Shown: piece by piece, positions 1-7,263 of the stretch
Layout of the letters: the number at the start of each line of letters is the position of its first letter
Position numbering within the stretch: the first letter of the stretch is position 1
Assembly: GCA_017622055.1 (NCBI GenBank)
Contig: JAGARY010000171.1
Location: forward strand, 1-8,675
From: Treponema sp.
GTDB lineage: Bacteria > Spirochaetota > Spirochaetia > Treponematales > Treponemataceae
DNA: 8,675 nt
Direction: 5' to 3'
Translations under genes and position numbers: made by a program
The notes under the pieces: generated by a model
The model's input: the letters and a program-made list of their open reading frames with translations, nothing else
What the model was told of the DNA's origin: nothing
Databases searched by the model: none

Positions 1-1531
1 GTGCTATTAAATATTTATTATTATCATCTAATTTTACTTTTCCAACAACTAATTTATCATTTTCAGAAAAACCAAGTTCATCTGCGGCAGTTCCGCGAAT
101 TACATTTTTTACCATAAATGATTTTTTTCTGGAACTAGAAGTTGGAATTAATTCTAATCCAAAAAATGGAATAAACGCCTTTGAATAATAATCGCTTTTG
201 TAAATTTCTACAACAGGTTGATTTGAACGTTTTTCCAAATAGATTAAAGTTTCTTTTTCTGGATTTTCCCCATTTTCTAAATTTTCGTCTGAACTAATAT
301 ATTTACATTTTAGCACAGTTCCAACATTATGTCCCATTAAAACAAATTGAAAATCATCAATTGTTTTTATTGATTTGCCATTTACACTAATAATCACATC
401 ATTTTCTTTTAGACCAGCTCTATGGGCTACTCCACCTGGCAAAATATATTGAACTTCAAGTCCAACTTTTTCTTTACCTTTTCGTTTTGTATGACCATAG
501 GCTCCAATCCAAGAATGATACACTTCATCGCCTTTATACATCAAAGGCAAGATTTGCCACAAATATTCAACAGGAATTGCAAAGTTCAAACCTTGAAAAG
601 ATGGAATTCCTGCAAAAACGACCGCTTGAACATTATGATTTTTGTCAATTAATGGACCGCCAGAGTTTCCTGAGTTTATTGCTGCGTCAACTTGAAAATA
701 AGTGCCCAATGTATTAAGTTTTCTTTCGGCAGTAGAAATTACACCTGTAGTTAAAGTTCCGTCTAAACCAATTGGGGCTCCAATTGCAGAAATTTCTGTT
801 CCTACTTTTAATTTTTCACTACTTCCAAGATTCAAAACAAACTTTGGATCAAGTTCCGCTTTTATTAAAGCCAAATCTAAAATTAAATCATACCCAATTA
901 CTTTCGCAGGAATTTTTGTATCTAAATCTTCTTGCAATTTTACATATAATCTTGAAAATCCTTCGTAAGTTGGATCAACTAAATCTTTAATAACATGATA
1001 ATTTGTAATTATGTAGCCTCTTTCGTCAATAAAAAATCCAGAACCCACAACACCATCCGCAAATCCGATTCCGTTTTTAATTGCTAAACCTTTATCAACT
1101 AAAATTGTAACAGTTGCATTTACACAATCTTCAATAGTTTTTGGTTCCAAAGAATTTTTTCCAAAACCGGGAATATCAGTTGCATAAAATGATTCAATTA
1201 GATTTTTTTTGTCTTTTTCAACTTTTACATCAACCGATTCCAAAGAAATTACATACTTTTTTGCTTCAAAATAATCTTTTTCTTCAATAGATAAATCTAA
1301 CTGAATTAAACAATGGTCAATACATTCTTGCAAAATATCTTTATTCCCCAACAAATAAGAACGCCATAACGCTTTTGTAGGTTCTGAACTTTTTAATTTT
1401 CTAATTGTTTCAATTTCATTTTTCGCAACATCTTCCTGGGTATAATCTAAACTAATTGGATTTTCAATTTTTTTTACCGAGGAACAGCCAAATAGCAAAC
1501 TGATTAACAAAAATAAATAAACTTTTTTCAT
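1..1531 (-). CDS. Trypsin-like (HtrA/Do-like) serine protease, lipoprotein with PDZ domains; C-terminus cut by window edge
   Basis: Translating the minus strand from ATG at 1531 gives 510 residues open to the left edge, so the C-terminus is missing. The N-terminus is a lipoprotein signal: two Lys, a hydrophobic stretch, then LFGC with Cys16. The F at -2 departs from the E. coli lipobox but fits relaxed spirochaete lipoboxes. Residues about 17-150 are a lysine/glutamate-rich region I cannot assign. The chymotrypsin-fold protease follows with a complete triad: His179 in TNYHV, Asp219 in LDLALI, Ser290 in GNSGGPL. A PDZ domain covers about 340-434 (GGVAHRAGLKENDVI), and a second starts near 455 (GTAADELGFSENDKLVVG) and is truncated. 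The likely role is quality control or processing of periplasmic proteins from a membrane anchor; that is family knowledge, not shown here. AAGGA (1540-1536) lies 4 nt before the ATG, immediately after the upstream gene's stop, suggesting translational coupling. The specific paralogue (degP/degS/htrA) cannot be named. Confidence 0.9.
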   Translation of the reverse strand, partial: MKKVYLFLLISLLFGCSSVKKIENPISLDYTQEDVAKNEIETIRKLKSSEPTKALWRSYLLGNKDILQECIDHCLIQLDLSIEEKDYFEAKKYVISLESVDVKVEKDKKNLIESFYATDIPGFGKNSLEPKTIEDCVNATVTILVDKGLAIKNGIGFADGVVGSGFFIDERGYIITNYHVIKDLVDPTYEGFSRLYVKLQEDLDTKIPAKVIGYDLILDLALIKAELDPKFVLNLGSSEKLKVGTEISAIGAPIGLDGTLTTGVISTAERKLNTLGTYFQVDAAINSGNSGGPLIDKNHNVQAVVFAGIPSFQGLNFAIPVEYLWQILPLMYKGDEVYHSWIGAYGHTKRKGKEKVGLEVQYILPGGVAHRAGLKENDVIISVNGKSIKTIDDFQFVLMGHNVGTVLKCKYISSDENLENGENPEKETLIYLEKRSNQPVVEIYKSDYYSKAFIPFFGLELIPTSSSRKKSFMVKNVIRGTAADELGFSENDKLVVGKVKLDDNNKYLIA

Positions 1532-1542
1532 AAAATCCTTTT

Positions 1543-3669
1543 TTATTCTTCTGAACTAGATGATAAAATCTCAGAATCAAGAGAAATTGTTACTTCTGGA
1601 ACTTCTGTACAATAAAAATTCTGACCAATTTTTATCACAGTAAAACGTGCTTCATTATGCTGAATTATTACAGGATTTCCCTGCTCCATATTTGGATTTA
1701 CTTTTTCCAATAAAGAAAGTTCATCAACATTTAAAGATTTTCCAATCCAATAAAAATTTTCTGAATATCCTGGAACAATTACAACTTCTTCATTGTAATA
1801 ATTCATTTTTACAGGAATATCATTTATTGAAGTTACAGAAACTTTTAACAATCCCATATCATCAAAGAAAATATTTTCTTCTATAATTTTTCCATCCACT
1901 ACCGGATATTTTATAAACTGATTATCAGCAATTCCATTATCATCATAATCCCAAAGATTAATTCTTCCTTCATTTTCCATGTATTCTTCAGAAAATTCGT
2001 AAAATGTATTGCCGTTTCTATCTACTTTGATTTTTTTAAGATAGATTTTTTTATCTTCAAAAACATTTCCAAATACTTCAAAAATAAATTTTTCATCTAA
2101 CAAAGAAGCACTGTTTGAAATATTCATTTCTGAATTTTCCAAATTAGACTCTGCCAACGAATCAAAAACTTCAACAGTTTCATAAAGTCCATCGCCTGTG
2201 TAATCTATGTATCTTTCAAAAGGAAATCCGCCTTCAAAATTACAAAATGCGTATTTTTTATCTCCTTCAAAAAATTCTGCATAATACAAATTTCCTGCAC
2301 TAGAATGATACACAACAGAAGATTCTTTTCGTTCACTTGTCATAACAGAAACTTTTGACGCCTTTTCAAAAATTTCGGTTCCACTTGGCAAAATAATTTT
2401 TGAATCTACAGATGGAACATAAAAAATTGCACCAATTTCAGAAGCTTGAGTATCTTCTAAAATAGCAAAAGGATTGTAAACAAAATCACCTTTTATAAAT
2501 TCATAAGAACAACTATCAATTAAATAATTGATTTTTTGAACATAAGGATATTCCTCGTAAAACACTTCTATTTTTTTATTTGGATAACTTACAGAAAGCG
2601 GAGAGCCTAAATCACAAACAGCATACAAATCTTCATAACCGTCACAATTTTTATCGTAAGAAATATACAATGGACGACCGCAATCATATTTTACAGACAT
2701 ATCATTTTGCAAAGAAAAATCTGAATCAATAAGCAAAGTTCCATCAAATTCTTCAAGTTTTTGTTTTAAAATTGATTTTGGTTCTTCTTCTGAAATATAA
2801 TTCATTAACAACTGCAACATTGTATATGGAAAATGATTATTTGAAGTATTAAGAAACATATTTAAAGCTTCCCAATCTGATAAAACTCCAGCCCGTTTTC
2901 CTGCAATTGCCATTAAAACTGAATCATTTTTTTCTTTTGCAAAAATTGAATTGAATAATCTTTTTTGAACATCACCTTCCACTAAAAATGTTGCCAACAA
3001 TTCCGAATCATAATTTTGTTTTTTGTAATTTGGAAAAGAATTGATATAAGCATCTGTAATAGAAGAAACAATTTCTGGAATTTCATATTCAAGATTGTTT
3101 AATTCAGAAATATTTTTAAAAGTCGCTTCAAACAAGAAAAAGATATTTGGAAATCTTTCATCATCAGGATAAATTCTTCTTGAAGTATTGATTTTTGAGC
3201 GAGCTTCTGCAATTGATTTTTCTGAGCCTATTCTGTAAAGATTTTTAATTCTAATAATTTCGGCATCGGCAGAATAAATATATGGTTCTTCGTTCAAAAC
3301 TTCTAATGATTTTTCATACAATTTTGTTTCGCAAAGTAAATCTGCATAAAGAATTCTAGCTCCATTTAAAGAATAACCAATCCAATTGTCTTTAATAAAT
3401 GCGGTGTTAAGAGTTGATAAGATTTCTGCTTTTGGAACATTTTCATGAGCTTGAACTGCTGCATTTACATAATACAAATCAGAAATTGAATCGTCGTAAG
3501 TAATTCCTAAAAATGCTTGACTTTTTGCATTAGAAAAATCACCAGTCATTAAATAATTTTCAGCAACTTTTAAACATCGTTCTGCCGATTTTCTATTTGC
3601 TTTGTTTGTATAATTTTGTGCATAAACAAAACTGCACATCATAAAAACAAAAAATGTAAACTTTCTCAT
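1543..3669 (-). CDS. Secreted TPR-like protein with EF-hand-like Asp-rich loops, function unknown
   Basis: I do not recognise a named family for this 708-residue protein. Residues 1-17 form a Sec signal peptide (Arg2-Lys3, hydrophobic core, VYA then Gln18), so it should be periplasmic or surface-exposed. Residues about 25-180 are helical with TPR-like periodicity (AENYLMTGDFSNAKSQAF, then YADLLCETKLYEKSLEVL). The second half is beta-rich and aromatic and holds three loops matching the DxDxDGxxD/E calcium-loop pattern: D339/N341/D343 to D347, D489/T491/D493 to E497, and D574/D576/N578 to D582. Similar loops occur in EF-hand, dockerin-like and FG-GAP/propeller repeats; which applies here is unknown. 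The protein ends in a Ser/Glu-rich tail. AGGAA (3683-3679) sits 9 nt before the ATG, inside the 19-bp gap after tilS, and the protease starts 11 bp after its stop. It therefore looks like an operon member between tilS and an envelope protease, perhaps an envelope partner of that protease (inference). Confidence 0.82.
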   Translation of the reverse strand: MRKFTFFVFMMCSFVYAQNYTNKANRKSAERCLKVAENYLMTGDFSNAKSQAFLGITYDDSISDLYYVNAAVQAHENVPKAEILSTLNTAFIKDNWIGYSLNGARILYADLLCETKLYEKSLEVLNEEPYIYSADAEIIRIKNLYRIGSEKSIAEARSKINTSRRIYPDDERFPNIFFLFEATFKNISELNNLEYEIPEIVSSITDAYINSFPNYKKQNYDSELLATFLVEGDVQKRLFNSIFAKEKNDSVLMAIAGKRAGVLSDWEALNMFLNTSNNHFPYTMLQLLMNYISEEEPKSILKQKLEEFDGTLLIDSDFSLQNDMSVKYDCGRPLYISYDKNCDGYEDLYAVCDLGSPLSVSYPNKKIEVFYEEYPYVQKINYLIDSCSYEFIKGDFVYNPFAILEDTQASEIGAIFYVPSVDSKIILPSGTEIFEKASKVSVMTSERKESSVVYHSSAGNLYYAEFFEGDKKYAFCNFEGGFPFERYIDYTGDGLYETVEVFDSLAESNLENSEMNISNSASLLDEKFIFEVFGNVFEDKKIYLKKIKVDRNGNTFYEFSEEYMENEGRINLWDYDDNGIADNQFIKYPVVDGKIIEENIFFDDMGLLKVSVTSINDIPVKMNYYNEEVVIVPGYSENFYWIGKSLNVDELSLLEKVNPNMEQGNPVIIQHNEARFTVIKIGQNFYCTEVPEVTISLDSEILSSSSEE

Positions 3670-3688
3670 AATTTATAGTTCCTGTTTT

Positions 3689-5218
3689 TTATTTTATAAT
3701 CCAATCAAAATAACCAAATTCTTTTCCCAAAATACCAATTATATTTTGATTTTCGGAATTCAATTCTTGAACAATCAGAATTTGACCTTTGTCCTCTTCT
3801 TCAACATGCCAATCAGAAAAAACATCAGCAACTTTTTTCATTTTACCATCAGCACATTTTACAACATCACCAATTTGAACATTTCTTATACATAAAGGAA
3901 AACAAACATTTTTAATTATAGTTTCACCGAAAATTAAATTCCCGTCTTCAACCACAACCGTCTTCCCATTAAAAAAATATTCTCCGTCTTCTTCTATTAT
4001 ATCAAAAAATAACAAATCAGTTTGCTTTTTTGCATACTTTTTTACAAAAAGTTTATCTTTTTTACAAATAATTACAAAATCTTCAGCATGCTTTTCAAAC
4101 CAAACAGAATTGCTATCAAAACTTTCTTTATTACAAACTTTTTTCAAAGACAAAACCACATCTTCAAAAAAAGAAAATGACATTCTGTTGTTTTTTCCAA
4201 TTAAATTACAACATTCAAACAAAAATCTAATCTTTAATCCATCTTTCAAATTACAAAAATCAGAAAGCAAAACAGAAACCACTTTTTTTTTATTATCAAA
4301 ATCATAAAGAACTTGTTTTACGTTTTCTTCAATAATTTCAAAATCAAGCCGATTTTTTTTAATTCCCCCCAAAACAGAATTTTTCCAGCCAGCAAAATTT
4401 TTATCTAAAAAAGGAACTAATTCATTTCGCACACGATTTCTAAAATAGGAATTATCAAGATTTGTACAATCGGTTCGCCACTCAAAACCTTGTTCTGTTA
4501 AATATTTTTCAATTTCTTTTCTGTCACAATTAATTAAAGGACGAACAAACTTCCCCCGATTTTCCCAAATTCCACAACTTCCTTCAATTGAACTTCCCTG
4601 CAAAAAGCGCATTAAAGCAGTTTCAAGTTGATCATTTTTATTATGAGCCAAACAAAAACAGTCTAAATGATTTTTTTCAATAAAATCTTCAAAAATCTGA
4701 TATCTCAAAAAACGAGCCGATTCTTCAATTCCAGCTCCACGAGATTTTGCAACATCAAAAACTTTCCCTTTTTCCAAAGAAACAACTTCACAAGAAATTG
4801 CATTTTTATTTTGATAATAAACTTCATTCAATTTATTACAAACAGAAACTACAAAATCGCAGTCCCCTCCAGAATCTTCTTCCGAACGAATATTGTGATT
4901 TACAGTAACAACTTTTAAAGAAACAGAAGGACACTTTTTAAAAAGATTTGCAAGACAAACTAAAAGGCAAATTGAATCAGCACCGCCAGAAACCCCAACA
5001 CCAATGCACGCTTTGTTCTCCACTGCCGAGGTCGATACACCAATGCACTTTCGCTCTCCACTTGCATCCCCCGCAACACCAACGCACTTCCCTTCACCAA
5101 TGGCATTTTCAACCCCACCAAGGCATTCACACCCCAAAAGAGAATCATATACTTTTTTTTCAAAATCCTTAAAAAAGTCAGCCAACTGCAAAATCCAAAA
5201 CGAATATTCTAAACACAA
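3689..5218 (-). CDS. tilS: tRNA(Ile)-lysidine synthase TilS with a repeat insertion before the PP-loop
   Basis: TilS uses ATP and lysine to convert C34 of the tRNA-Ile CAU anticodon to lysidine, changing its specificity from Met to Ile; it is cytoplasmic and normally essential. Residue numbers assume the TTG start at 5218. The N-type ATP-pyrophosphatase PP-loop SGGADS is at 77-82, VNHNIR at 106-111, ARFLRYQIF at 168-176, AHNKNDQLET at 191-200, and the TilS hallmark D250-TN-(x)4-YFRNRVR at 250-264. The C-terminal tRNA-binding domain (IRNVQIGDVVK to KKVADVF) is about 440-500. At 509 residues it is slightly long. The excess lies in residues about 29-74, where a 13-residue CxGV unit is tandemly repeated between the start and the PP-loop; E. 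coli and B. subtilis TilS reach this motif around residue 20-30. There is no ATG before the PP-loop. TTG 5218 has a perfect GGAGG 9 nt upstream, while TTG at 5191 or 5185 has weaker sites. The start overlaps the rplY terminator. Confidence 0.95.
   Translation of the reverse strand: MCLEYSFWILQLADFFKDFEKKVYDSLLGCECLGGVENAIGEGKCVGVAGDASGERKCIGVSTSAVENKACIGVGVSGGADSICLLVCLANLFKKCPSVSLKVVTVNHNIRSEEDSGGDCDFVVSVCNKLNEVYYQNKNAISCEVVSLEKGKVFDVAKSRGAGIEESARFLRYQIFEDFIEKNHLDCFCLAHNKNDQLETALMRFLQGSSIEGSCGIWENRGKFVRPLINCDRKEIEKYLTEQGFEWRTDCTNLDNSYFRNRVRNELVPFLDKNFAGWKNSVLGGIKKNRLDFEIIEENVKQVLYDFDNKKKVVSVLLSDFCNLKDGLKIRFLFECCNLIGKNNRMSFSFFEDVVLSLKKVCNKESFDSNSVWFEKHAEDFVIICKKDKLFVKKYAKKQTDLLFFDIIEEDGEYFFNGKTVVVEDGNLIFGETIIKNVCFPLCIRNVQIGDVVKCADGKMKKVADVFSDWHVEEEDKGQILIVQELNSENQNIIGILGKEFGYFDWIIK
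4998..5130 (-). repeat. 39-bp (13-codon) tandem repeat inside tilS, about 3.4 copies
   Basis: Units lie at 4998-5036, 5037-5075 and 5076-5114, plus a partial fourth at 5115-5130. On the plus strand each full unit begins ACACCAA[T/C]GCAC and the partial begins CCACCAAGGCA. On the coding strand this gives cysteines exactly 13 residues apart (C32, C45, C58, C71), each followed by xG: CLGG, CVGV, CIGV, CIGV. The last copy is the genuine beta-strand leading into the PP-loop (ACIGVGVSGG). Unit 1 has 21 G/C of 39 bases, far above the surrounding gene. The unit is a multiple of three, so copy-number change would keep frame. The outer halves of the units have diverged, so this is not a very recent expansion. 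Confidence 0.9.
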
Positions 5219-5249
5219 AAAAAGCTGCCTCCAAAAAAATGAAGACAGC
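5217..5249 (-). terminator. Rho-independent terminator after rplY
   Basis: Read on the minus strand: GCTGTCTTC, loop ATTTTTTT, then GGAGGCAGC, followed by seven T. Nine pairs form, two of them G-U. The first stem base is 38 nt past the rplY stop codon. Stem plus T-tract is the classical intrinsic terminator form. It overlaps the tilS start and ribosome binding site, so downstream genes need read-through or another promoter. I looked for a promoter between the rplY stop and tilS and saw none convincing. Confidence 0.82.
5228..5232 (-). promoter_or_regulatory. tilS Shine-Dalgarno (GGAGG) embedded in the rplY terminator stem
   Basis: On the minus strand GGAGG is followed by 9 nt (CAGCTTTTT) and then TTG at 5218. 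It is the only strong Shine-Dalgarno near the tilS N-terminus and is the main argument for the TTG start. The same bases form the base-paired 3' arm of the terminator at 5217-5249, so in a read-through transcript the site would be masked. Whether it is used depends on tilS really starting here rather than at TTG 5191 or 5185. Confidence 0.55.
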
Positions 5250-5286
5250 CTTTACAAATTAAAAAGTCAAACGCAACCTGCTAAAC

Positions 5287-5838
5287 TTAGCGAGCTGGAG
5301 CAACAGTAACTAATGGAAGTTCCATATCTGTTAAAACTTCAACACCTTTACCAAATTCCAAATCTTTTACGCGTAAAGCTTCGCTAACGTTGATTTTTGA
5401 AATGTCAGCAACAATTGTTTCTGGCAAATCAGCAATTGTAGCTTTGATTTTAACTTGATTATTTCTTTCTTTCTTAAATCCACCTTTAAGAACACCAGCA
5501 GGAGTTCCTTTGAAGTGAACTTTCATTTTCATAACCAATTTTTGATCTGCAGCTGGAACAAAGAAATCAGCGTGTAAAACGCGGTCTGTACGGATGTTGT
5601 ATTCAGCATCTTTAATCAAAGCAAGACTTTCTTTTCCATCGATATTAAGTGTAATTGAAGTTGTTGGAGTAATTGTTCTCCAAACTTTGTTGAATTCTAC
5701 TTCGCTAATTTCAAGTGATGTAGCCTCGCCTTTATCGTTATAAACTACAGCAGGGATACGTCCTTCTTTGCGAAGATTTTTAGCAGCTGTTTTACCAGTT
5801 GTTGTACGTGTTTTAGCATTAATAATCTGCTTACTCAT
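5287..5838 (-). CDS. rplY: 50S ribosomal protein L25 / general stress protein Ctc (long form)
   Basis: This 183-residue protein binds 5S rRNA in the large ribosomal subunit. The L25 N-terminal domain is residues about 5-93, with the family signature TGKTAAKNLRKEGRIPAVVY (14-33) and HADFF (89-93). The CTC/TL5-type C-terminal beta domain is about 98-180, with the conserved LPETIVADISKINVSEALRV stretch at 138-157. This is the two-domain Ctc form found in many bacteria, not the short single-domain E. coli L25. I chose ATG 5838 because AGGAG (5853-5849) lies 10 nt upstream. The in-frame ATG at 5874 overlaps the promoter -10 and would precede the transcript start. The gene has its own consensus promoter and a terminator right after it, consistent with a strongly expressed ribosomal gene. 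Confidence 0.96.
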   Translation of the reverse strand: MSKQIINAKTRTTTGKTAAKNLRKEGRIPAVVYNDKGEATSLEISEVEFNKVWRTITPTTSITLNIDGKESLALIKDAEYNIRTDRVLHADFFVPAADQKLVMKMKVHFKGTPAGVLKGGFKKERNNQVKIKATIADLPETIVADISKINVSEALRVKDLEFGKGVEVLTDMELPLVTVAPAR

Positions 5839-5873
5839 TTTCTTAAAGCTCCTTATATCTCTAATATCCCACA

Positions 5874-5902
5874 ATTATACCAAATTTAAAAACTTTCTTC
5901 AA
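5874..5902 (-). promoter_or_regulatory. Sigma70-type promoter of rplY
   Basis: On the minus strand: -35 TTGAAG (5902-5897), a 17-bp spacer, and a perfect -10 TATAAT (5879-5874). Transcription should begin near 5867, giving a leader of about 30 nt to the ATG at 5838. Confidence 0.85.
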
Positions 5903-5934
5903 TTACACCCATAGATTTTTTTATTAAGGGAGGC

Positions 5935-5967
5935 TTTTAATTTTTGCCAGAAAGTCAAAAATTAAAA
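5935..5967. repeat. AT-rich inverted repeat, 12-bp arms
   Basis: TTTTAATTTTTG (5935-5946) and CAAAAATTAAAA (5956-5967) are perfectly complementary around a 9-nt loop. The copies of AGGCTTT at 5931-5937 and 5970-5976 are in direct orientation. It lies between divergent promoters. With no G/C in the stem apart from one terminal pair it is a weak terminator, so its role is unknown. Confidence 0.6.
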
Positions 5968-5993
5968 ACAGGCTTTCCGTGCTTCGCTAACGC

Positions 5994-6050
5994 TCATTCC
6001 CAAGCCGCAAACTGAACGTTTGCTAAGTTTTTTGCTTCACAAAAAACTTG
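5994..6050 (+). repeat. Dispersed hairpin-array repeat, copy 1
   Basis: Consecutive small hairpins: GCAAAC, loop TGAAC, GTTTGC (6007-6023), then AAGTTTTTTG, loop CTTCA, CAAAAAACTT (6025-6049). A degenerate echo CTTCGCTAACGCTCA precedes it around 5982-5996. The order GCAA..AACG..TTGCT..TTTTTTG aligns base by base, with a few indels, to 8475-8500 in the same orientation. A weaker stem AGGCA (6063-6067) with TGCCT (6078-6082) follows. There is no coding potential; this is an intergenic repeat. Confidence 0.6.
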
Positions 6051-6100
6051 CTTGTGAACTAAAGGCACTCCAATCCTTGCCTCAAAAGAAAAATCACTTA

Positions 6101-6129
6101 TAGACATAATTAAAAATGCAAAGTATAGT
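6101..6129 (+). promoter_or_regulatory. Sigma70-type promoter of the xylanase gene
   Basis: -35 TAGACA (6101-6106, five of six matches), a 17-bp spacer, and -10 TATAGT (6124-6129, five of six). The predicted start is near 6136, leaving a leader of about 22 nt with AAAGG at 6147-6151, 6 nt before the ATG. The rest of the 319-bp gap 5839-6157 holds the rplY promoter and repeats, with no additional gene visible. Confidence 0.75.
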
Positions 6130-6157
6130 TATAAAAAATCAATATTAAAGGTGTGCT

Positions 6158-7198
6158 ATGTTTTTTAAAAGCAAAATTGAAAAAAATCTTATTTCTTTAT
6201 CTGAATATTTTAAAGATGATTTTAAAATTGGAACTGCAATTTCTCCATGGACTTTAAAATACAATAAAATTGAAAAAGCACTAGTAGAAAAACACTTTAA
6301 CGAAATTGTTGCCGACAACTGTACAAAACCAATGTACATCTACAAAGATGAACACACAATCGACTTTTCTACAGCAGATAAATTAATTAAATTTGCACAA
6401 GAAAAAAATAAAAAGCTTCGTTGGCACACATTCGTTTGGCATAATCAAATGCCAAAATGGATTTACTACAAAGATGCCGAATGTAAAGAACTAGCTACAA
6501 AAGAAATGCTTGAACAAAGAATAAAAAAATATATTCAAGCAGTAATGGAACACACAAAAGGAATTGTTCCATCTTACGACGTAGTAAACGAAGTAATTTC
6601 AGACAAAACATTCACATTGCGTACAGAAGAAGATCATTCCCTTTGGCAAAAAATTATGGGCCCAGATTATGTAGAAAAAGTTTTTACCTGGGCACACGAA
6701 GCAAATCCAGAAGCAGAACTTGTAATTAACGATTACAACATAGAAACAATTCCTGGAAAACGTGAAGGAATGTACAACTTTGTAAAAGATTTACTTTCAA
6801 AAAACATTCCAGTTTCGGCAATTGGATTACAAATGCACATTTCTGTGGAAAATCCACCAGTAAGCAGAATTGAAGAAACAATTCAAATGTTTGCAGAACT
6901 TGGATTAAAAGTTTTGGTTACAGAAATGGACGTTTCTGTATACGAAGATGAAAAAGAAGAAAGAAAAGAATACACACCAGAACTTTTAGAAAAACAAGCT
7001 CAACGCTACAAAGAATTATTTGAATGCTTTAAACGGTGTGCTCAAAAAGGCTGGCTCACAGATGTTATTTTATGGGGAACACAAGATCACCTCAGCTGGA
7101 AAAACGACTTTCCAGCAAGAGGCAGAACAGACATTCCTCTTTTATTTGACAAAGACGGAAAAGCAAAATCTGCATTCCATAAAATTGTAGAAGAGTAA
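6158..7198 (+). CDS. Endo-1,4-beta-xylanase, glycoside hydrolase family 10, cytoplasmic
   Basis: GH10 enzymes cleave internal beta-1,4 bonds of xylan or xylo-oligosaccharides by a retaining double-displacement mechanism in a (beta/alpha)8 barrel. The 346 residues are essentially one catalytic domain, with no binding module. Motifs in order: WHTFVWHNQMPKW (89-101; usually WH-x-LVWH-x-Q-x-PxW), YDVVNEV (140-146) with acid/base Glu145, NDYN (191-194), AIGLQMHIS (221-229), VTEMDV (254-259) with nucleophile Glu256, and WGTQDHLSW (306-314). The usual subsite motif EN-x-x-K reads DNCTK (53-57): Asn and Lys are kept, the leading Glu is Asp. There is no signal peptide (the N-terminus MFFKSKIEKN is charged), so it probably hydrolyses imported xylo-oligosaccharides. 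AAAGG supports the start. It stands alone in the window: own promoter, hairpin after the stop, no sugar transporter or xylosidase beside it. Confidence 0.95.
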   Translation: MFFKSKIEKNLISLSEYFKDDFKIGTAISPWTLKYNKIEKALVEKHFNEIVADNCTKPMYIYKDEHTIDFSTADKLIKFAQEKNKKLRWHTFVWHNQMPKWIYYKDAECKELATKEMLEQRIKKYIQAVMEHTKGIVPSYDVVNEVISDKTFTLRTEEDHSLWQKIMGPDYVEKVFTWAHEANPEAELVINDYNIETIPGKREGMYNFVKDLLSKNIPVSAIGLQMHISVENPPVSRIEETIQMFAELGLKVLVTEMDVSVYEDEKEERKEYTPELLEKQAQRYKELFECFKRCAQKGWLTDVILWGTQDHLSWKNDFPARGRTDIPLLFDKDGKAKSAFHKIVEE

Positions 7199-7204
7199 AA
7201 CGTC

Positions 7205-7243
7205 ATACAATTCTCTGCAAAAAATTATTTGCAAGAATTGTAT
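7205..7243 (+). terminator. Long hairpin just after the xylanase stop; possible terminator
   Basis: ATACAATTCT (7205-7214) pairs perfectly with AGAATTGTAT (7234-7243). Inside it TGCAAA (7216-7221) pairs with TTTGCA (7228-7233) around loop AAATTA, leaving only C7215 bulged, so 16 pairs in total. It starts 6 nt after the stop codon. No T-run follows, so it may act as a 3'-end stabiliser or a processed end rather than a classical intrinsic terminator. Confidence 0.55.
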
Positions 7244-7263
7244 TCAAGGTTCTATTCTTCCGT

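Noticed and set aside
422..990. Plus-strand open frames opposite the protease
   Set aside because: They are antisense to a gene with an intact catalytic triad and show no ribosome binding site or recognisable domain.
4960..5309. Small open frames on both strands across the tilS repeat (4960-5163 minus, 4948-5172 and 5004-5309 plus)
   Set aside because: They arise because the repeat is GC-richer and free of stops in several frames. They lack ribosome binding sites and overlap a clear tilS frame.
5839..5874. Longer L25 start at ATG 5874 (12 extra residues)
   Set aside because: That ATG overlaps the -10 box of a consensus promoter and precedes the likely transcript start. ATG 5838 has AGGAG 10 nt upstream and matches the family N-terminus.
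6145..6339. Minus-strand 64-codon frame opposite the xylanase start
   Set aside because: It is antisense to conserved GH10 coding sequence with no supporting signal.
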